From Bacillota bacterium (GTDB taxonomy: Bacteria > Bacillota > Clostridia > Peptostreptococcales > Anaerovoracaceae), in assembly GCA_029266295.1 (NCBI GenBank), contig JAQSXD010000101.1:1-9899 (forward strand): a stretch of 9,899 bases of DNA, written 5' to 3'. Below, in pieces: positions 7,328 through 9,899 of the stretch (position 1 is the first letter of the stretch; each line of letters opens with the position of its first letter). A program made the translations under genes and the position numbers. The notes below the pieces were generated by a model. That model saw only the letters and a program-made list of their open reading frames with translations. It was not told the origin of the DNA and searched no databases.

Positions 7328-8705
7328 CCTTTTCAAGTATGATCTCAGCGACCTTATAGATATCTCCTGCTCCCATTGTGATGACCAAGTCCCCACTCTG
7401 CGCATTATTGATGACAAAACTGGCAATCTCCTCGAAATTTCCGAAGTAATAGACGTCTTTATCTGGCTGAACCCGCTTGATCTCGTTCACCAATTCCTTG
7501 GAACTGATCTTATAAATATTTTTTTCCCGGGCAGCATAAATCTCAGCCATAATGATTTTGTCTGCTGCATCAAACGATTCAGCAAACTCATCAAATAAAG
7601 CAAGTGTTCTCGTGTAAGTATGGGGCTGGAACAAACACCAAAGATCATTGTGCGGCACATTCTGAGCAGCTTTCAGCGTTGCCTTGATTTCCGTCGGATG
7701 ATGTGCATAGTCATCAACAATCTTAATGTTATTTTTTGTGATACCGATCACGTCAAATCTTCTCTGGGTTCCTGTGTATCCTTCCAAAGTTGAGACGATA
7801 GATTCAATCTGGACGCCAAGGCCGTGACAGCACGCAAACGCCGCCAAAGCATTGGAAATGTTATGTTCTCCTGGTATAGAAAGCTGGATCGTACAAAGGA
7901 TCTTACCAGAATGATGAATTTGAAAAGACGGCATGCCAAAAGAATTGAATTCTATCTCAGACGCAAAGTAATCACAATGCTCATTGAATCCAAAGGTAAC
8001 CACATTGCTCGCAAGTCCCTTCAGAATGCTGTTTACAAAAGGGTTGGCGTCATAGGCAATTACCGTTCCGTCCTTAGGTACCAGGCCCGCAAACTGCTCA
8101 AAAGAGTTTGCGATATGTTCGATATCCTTGAAATAATCCAGATGATCCGAGTCAATATTCAGGATGATCTCAATTTTAGGATGCAGACTCAGGAAACTGT
8201 CCATATACTCACAGGCTTCTGTTATAAAATATTCGCTGCCCCCAACTTTTACATTCCCGCTAATTTCCTGTAGGTTTCCCCCGACGAGAATCGTAGGATC
8301 CTTTTCGGCTTTTTCAAGGATTAAGGAAATCATAGAAGTGGTCGTCGTTTTACCGTGTGTACCGGCTATAGCAATACTGTTCTCATACTCCTTCATCAAG
8401 GCCCCGAGAACTTCTGCTCTGGATGCGGTTGGAATTCCCGCCGCTTCTGCTTCTGTAATCTCCGGATTATCCTGAGAAACTGCAGCAGAAAATACGACTA
8501 AATCCGCACCTTTTATGTTATTCCCATCGTGGCCAAGGTAAACTGATGCTCCCTGTGCCGCGAGCTTTTCCGTAATTTCGCTTTCCTTCATGTCCGAACC
8601 CGAAACTGAGTATCCTCTTGAAAGAAAGATTTCTGCGATAGCACTGAGGCCGATGCCCCCAATACCAATACAATGTACATGCTTGAAATTTTTGAGATTC
8701 AGCAT
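7314..8705 (-). CDS. murC: UDP-N-acetylmuramate--L-alanine ligase
   Basis: MurC adds L-alanine to UDP-MurNAc using ATP, the first amino-acid step of the peptidoglycan stem peptide, in the cytoplasm. The 463-aa length is typical. The N-terminal Rossmann domain has the UDP-binding GIGGIGLSAIAEI (14-26). The central ATPase domain has AGTHGKTTT (114-122), the TEACEY segment (162-167) and the SDHLDYF motif (186-192). The C-terminal domain carries GTQRRFD (312-318), DYAHHPTE (332-339), QPHTYTRT (360-367) and MGAGDIY (444-450). The start is backed by GGAGGA at 8711-8716, 5 nt before ATG. It diverges from purR across a 250-bp spacer that holds its own promoter and a structured ~140-nt leader. It ends in an intrinsic terminator. 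Divergent murC/purR pairs are familiar from Clostridia. Confidence 0.97.
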   Translation of the reverse strand: MLNLKNFKHVHCIGIGGIGLSAIAEIFLSRGYSVSGSDMKESEITEKLAAQGASVYLGHDGNNIKGADLVVFSAAVSQDNPEITEAEAAGIPTASRAEVLGALMKEYENSIAIAGTHGKTTTTSMISLILEKAEKDPTILVGGNLQEISGNVKVGGSEYFITEACEYMDSFLSLHPKIEIILNIDSDHLDYFKDIEHIANSFEQFAGLVPKDGTVIAYDANPFVNSILKGLASNVVTFGFNEHCDYFASEIEFNSFGMPSFQIHHSGKILCTIQLSIPGEHNISNALAAFACCHGLGVQIESIVSTLEGYTGTQRRFDVIGITKNNIKIVDDYAHHPTEIKATLKAAQNVPHNDLWCLFQPHTYTRTLALFDEFAESFDAADKIIMAEIYAAREKNIYKISSKELVNEIKRVQPDKDVYYFGNFEEIASFVINNAQSGDLVITMGAGDIYKVAEIILEKDRLL

Positions 8706-8734
8706 TCTATTCCTCCATCTATATTAGAGAAACG

Positions 8735-8780
8735 CTGATCAATACCATGCGCACCATCTGCGCACATTCCATTGAATCAG
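8735..8780 (-). ncRNA. Structured element in the murC 5' leader
   Basis: A 46-nt imperfect stem-loop lies between the murC promoter and its ribosome binding site. The outer stem pairs CTGATCAAT (8735-8743) with ATTG-A-ATCAG (8771-8780), 9 bp with one bulged A. After an asymmetric internal loop, TGCGCA (8748-8753) pairs with TGCGCA (8759-8764) around a 5-nt loop. No U-tract follows on the minus strand, so it is not a simple terminator. It ends ~19 nt before the GGAGGA site and could affect murC translation or mRNA stability. It matches no riboswitch class I recognise. The arms also encode the end of a short Trp-rich reading frame. Confidence 0.45.
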
Positions 8781-8846
8781 TGCTTCCATTTTTTCCAATG
8801 TTCCTGCAGAATCAGATGCTTTGAAAGCAACCGAAGAAAACTGCAT
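8739..8846 (-). CDS. Possible short leader ORF upstream of murC (35 aa, or 16 aa from an internal ATG)
   Basis: I do not recognise this reading frame. Starting at 8846 it gives 35 aa beginning MQFSSVAFKA. From an internal ATG at 8789 it gives the 16-aa MEALIQWNVRRWCAWY, with three Trp in the last ten residues. The upstream ATG would lie within a base or two of the predicted murC transcript start, so that version would be leaderless. The internal ATG has only a weak GGAA-rich region upstream. The Trp codons are the TGG triplets of the hairpin at 8735-8780, so the composition may simply reflect RNA structure. A translated leader peptide is possible, but there is no direct support. Confidence 0.2.
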   Translation of the reverse strand: MQFSSVAFKASDSAGTLEKMEALIQWNVRRWCAWY

Positions 8847-8853
8847 ACAAACG

Positions 8854-8862
8854 ATTATACCA
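8854..8862 (-). promoter_or_regulatory. Extended -10 promoter for murC
   Basis: The minus strand reads TGGTATAAT (TATAAT at 8854-8859, TGG at 8860-8862), preceded by a T8 run and AATCAATTG with no good -35 hexamer. The predicted transcript start is near 8847, leaving a long leader of ~140 nt before murC. It diverges from the purR promoter, with about 27 bp between the two promoters' proximal elements, so regulators bound here could affect both. Confidence 0.7.
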
Positions 8863-8889
8863 CAATTGATTAAAAAAAATGCTGTGAAT

Positions 8890-8918
8890 TTGACAAAATA
8901 ACAAAAAACGAATAAAAT
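8890..8918 (+). promoter_or_regulatory. Sigma-A type promoter of purR
   Basis: TTGACA at 8890-8895 is separated by exactly 17 bp from TAAAAT at 8913-8918, a near-perfect housekeeping promoter. The predicted start of transcription is about 8925, giving a leader of ~40 nt before purR. The -10 element is embedded in the left arm of the inverted repeat at 8908-8943, so a repressor bound there would block the polymerase. Confidence 0.82.
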
Positions 8919-8943
8919 CACCTCATAAACCAATTATATTCGT
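8908..8943. promoter_or_regulatory. Putative operator (PurBox-like inverted repeat) over the purR -10
   Basis: ACGAATAAAAT at 8908-8918 and the inverted ATTATATTCGT at 8933-8943 match at 10 of 11 positions, with a 14-bp spacer. Each arm holds a central CGAA, the core of the B. subtilis PurBox (AWWWCCGAACWWT). The 26 bases between CGAA and TTCG are close to the spacing implied by the 16-17-bp gap of Bacillus box pairs. The flanking C residues of the consensus are not kept, so this is a family-based guess. Its position over the purR -10 and transcript start fits autoregulation, known for PurR in B. subtilis. Confidence 0.42.
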
Positions 8944-8950
8944 ATCATAT

Positions 8951-8955
8951 GGAGG
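8951..8955 (+). promoter_or_regulatory. purR ribosome binding site (decides the start)
   Basis: GGAGG at 8951-8955 directly abuts an ATG at 8956, which leaves no spacing for initiation there. It stands 9 nt before the next in-frame ATG at 8965, the workable distance. The product from 8965 also begins MKRTERV, aligning with the start of B. subtilis PurR. Confidence 0.8.
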
Positions 8956-8964
8956 ATGTTACTG

Positions 8965-9789
8965 ATGAAACGAACAGAAAGAGTAGGCGCTATCATCAAA
9001 ATTTTATCCGAAAATCCCAATAGATTATATTCGCTGGGCTACTTCTGCGATTTATTTCAGGCTGCGAAATCGAGTATCAGTGAGGATATCCAGTCTGCAA
9101 AAAGTATACTGGAAGGCATTGATCTAGGCTTGATTGAAACCACAGCAGGCGCAGGTGGCGGAGTGAAGCTCATCCCCTATATCTCCGATACGGAAGCAGA
9201 GAGAACACTAAATCAGCTGTGCGAGAAGCTGCGGGACAAGAACCGAATTCTTGGAAGCGGATTTTTATATACCTCGGATTTGATGTTTGATTCCAATATT
9301 ACTAAGCGTGCAGGTGAAATTTTTGCACGCAGATTTATTAACCTAGGTGCAGATTATGTCGTTACAATAGAAACCAAGGGAATTCCTGTTGCCCTCATGA
9401 CGGCGCACATGCTCAACCTGCCTCTGGTGGTTATTCGCAGAGAGAGTAAAATTTCTGAAGGTTCCACAGTCAGTATCAACTATTTTTCCGGTTCAGCAGA
9501 AAGAATCCAAAAGATGTCTATTTCAAAAAGAGCAGTGACTCCCGGCTCTAAAGCAATCATCATCGATGATTTTATGCGTGCAGGCGGTAGTGTGAAAGGC
9601 GTTTCTGATATGCTTGCAGAATTTGATATTGAAATTGTTGGGACAGGGGTTGTCATTGCATCAACGGAACCGCAAAAGAAGAAAATATCCGACTATTTCC
9701 CATTGATTTATCTGGGTTCTGTAGATGAAAATGAAAAAAGTATCGAGGTTTTTCCGAATAGTCTGATTTTTTACAAAAAAAACTTGTAA
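8965..9789 (+). CDS. purR: Purine operon repressor PurR
   Basis: PurR of Gram-positive bacteria represses purine synthesis and transport genes; PRPP, made by Prs, releases it from DNA. The 274-aa protein has an N-terminal winged-helix domain (~1-73) with the family segment AAKSSISEDI (33-42) and AGAGGGVKLIP (61-71). A type I phosphoribosyltransferase-like effector domain follows, including TKGIPVA (137-143), SEGSTVSINYFSG (164-176) and the PRPP loop AIIIDDFMRAGGSV (197-210). It is a regulator rather than an enzyme, as known for the family. The length is close to B. subtilis PurR (285). The ATG at 8956, three codons earlier, is rejected because it abuts GGAGG. The gene diverges from murC, has its own strong promoter with an inverted repeat over the -10, and is followed 89 bp later by spoVG. 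That order is conserved in Bacilli and Clostridia, here without yabJ. Confidence 0.95.
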   Translation: MKRTERVGAIIKILSENPNRLYSLGYFCDLFQAAKSSISEDIQSAKSILEGIDLGLIETTAGAGGGVKLIPYISDTEAERTLNQLCEKLRDKNRILGSGFLYTSDLMFDSNITKRAGEIFARRFINLGADYVVTIETKGIPVALMTAHMLNLPLVVIRRESKISEGSTVSINYFSGSAERIQKMSISKRAVTPGSKAIIIDDFMRAGGSVKGVSDMLAEFDIEIVGTGVVIASTEPQKKKISDYFPLIYLGSVDENEKSIEVFPNSLIFYKKNL

Positions 9790-9812
9790 GATTTTGTTAG
9801 CTCCTGTATAAT
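9784..9812 (+). promoter_or_regulatory. Probable promoter of spoVG
   Basis: TATAAT at 9807-9812 lies 17 bp after TTGTAA at 9784-9789, a 4/6 match to TTGACA. The -35 hexamer is formed by the last Leu codon and TAA stop of purR. The predicted transcript start is near 9819, giving a ~60-nt leader. In B. subtilis spoVG is read by sigma-H, but I do not see a convincing RGGAWWT/GAAT pair here. Because no terminator follows purR, read-through is also likely. Confidence 0.6.
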
Positions 9813-9823
9813 GTTGGCATGTA

Positions 9824-9843
9824 ATATACATATTTTTGTATAT
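9824..9843 (+). other. Inverted repeat in the spoVG leader
   Basis: ATATACA at 9824-9830 is perfectly complementary to TGTATAT at 9837-9843, around a 6-nt loop. It lies just after the predicted transcript start and ~35 nt before the spoVG ATG. It is AT-only apart from one C:G pair, so a weak RNA hairpin; it could equally be a DNA-level operator. There is no U-tract after it. Confidence 0.4.
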
Positions 9844-9878
9844 CGGAATTTAGTTGGGCAGGAAAGGGTGGTTTCAGT

Positions 9879-9899
9879 ATGAAAATAACTGATGTAAGA
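9879..9899 (+). CDS. spoVG: SpoVG-like regulator, partial (first 7 codons, cut by window end)
   Basis: ATG at 9879 opens MKITDVR, the characteristic beginning of SpoVG proteins (B. subtilis MEVTDVR), before the window ends. AAGGGTGG at 9864-9871 gives a good ribosome binding site with 7-nt spacing. The position directly after purR is the conserved place for spoVG in Firmicutes. SpoVG is a small (~90-100 aa) nucleic-acid-binding protein affecting septation, sporulation and other processes. Only seven residues are visible, so the call depends strongly on context. Confidence 0.75.

Noticed and set aside
7824..8273. 149-aa plus-strand open frame opposite murC
   Set aside because: The basic, low-complexity translation is antisense to conserved MurC motifs, with no promoter or ribosome binding site.
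8847..8933. N-terminal part of a 64-aa minus-strand frame (8739-8933) reading through the murC promoter
   Set aside because: It spans the extended -10 element and AT-rich promoter DNA and has no ribosome binding site. Only the part after 8846 could be in the murC transcript.
8956..8964. Upstream ATG giving a 277-aa PurR
   Set aside because: The ATG abuts GGAGG with no spacing. The next in-frame ATG at 8965 has proper spacing and matches the family N-terminus.

Overview
The window reads as a chromosomal housekeeping locus from a low-to-moderate-GC, Gram-positive, probably anaerobic and spore-related Firmicute (Clostridia-like). The grounds are a PurR of the Bacillus/Clostridium type, the first codons of a SpoVG-like gene, a PrsA-type lipoprotein foldase, strong GGAGG ribosome binding sites, and the gene set prs-pth-mfd-prsA, which sits near purR-spoVG-glmU in many Firmicutes. 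I cannot name a genus from this sequence.

Layout: six minus-strand genes fill most of the window. In transcription order (right to left) they are murC (peptidoglycan precursor ligase), a GlmU acetyltransferase-domain-only gene, prs (PRPP synthase), pth (peptidyl-tRNA hydrolase), mfd (transcription-repair coupling factor) and prsA (lipoprotein peptidyl-prolyl isomerase). Positions 1-222, downstream of prsA, hold no gene I can support. On the plus strand, diverging from murC, are purR and the first seven codons of spoVG, cut by the window edge.

Transcription units: murC has its own extended -10 promoter, a ~140-nt structured leader and an intrinsic terminator at its stop codon. A second extended -10 promoter starts glmU'-prs-pth(-mfd), and a third, overlapping the mfd stop, serves prsA. 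purR has a near-consensus sigma-A promoter with an inverted repeat over its -10 that could be an autoregulatory operator. spoVG has a promoter whose -35 is formed by the last purR codons.

Functionally the block joins cell-wall precursor synthesis (MurC, GlmU), PRPP supply and PRPP-sensing purine control (Prs, PurR), translation quality control (Pth), DNA repair (Mfd) and secretion folding (PrsA). No mobile element, CRISPR array, rRNA, tRNA or defence system was seen. The points most worth a second look are the split or domain-only GlmU with its apparent rearrangement relative to spoVG, the structured murC leader with a Trp-rich mini-ORF, and the putative PurR operator.
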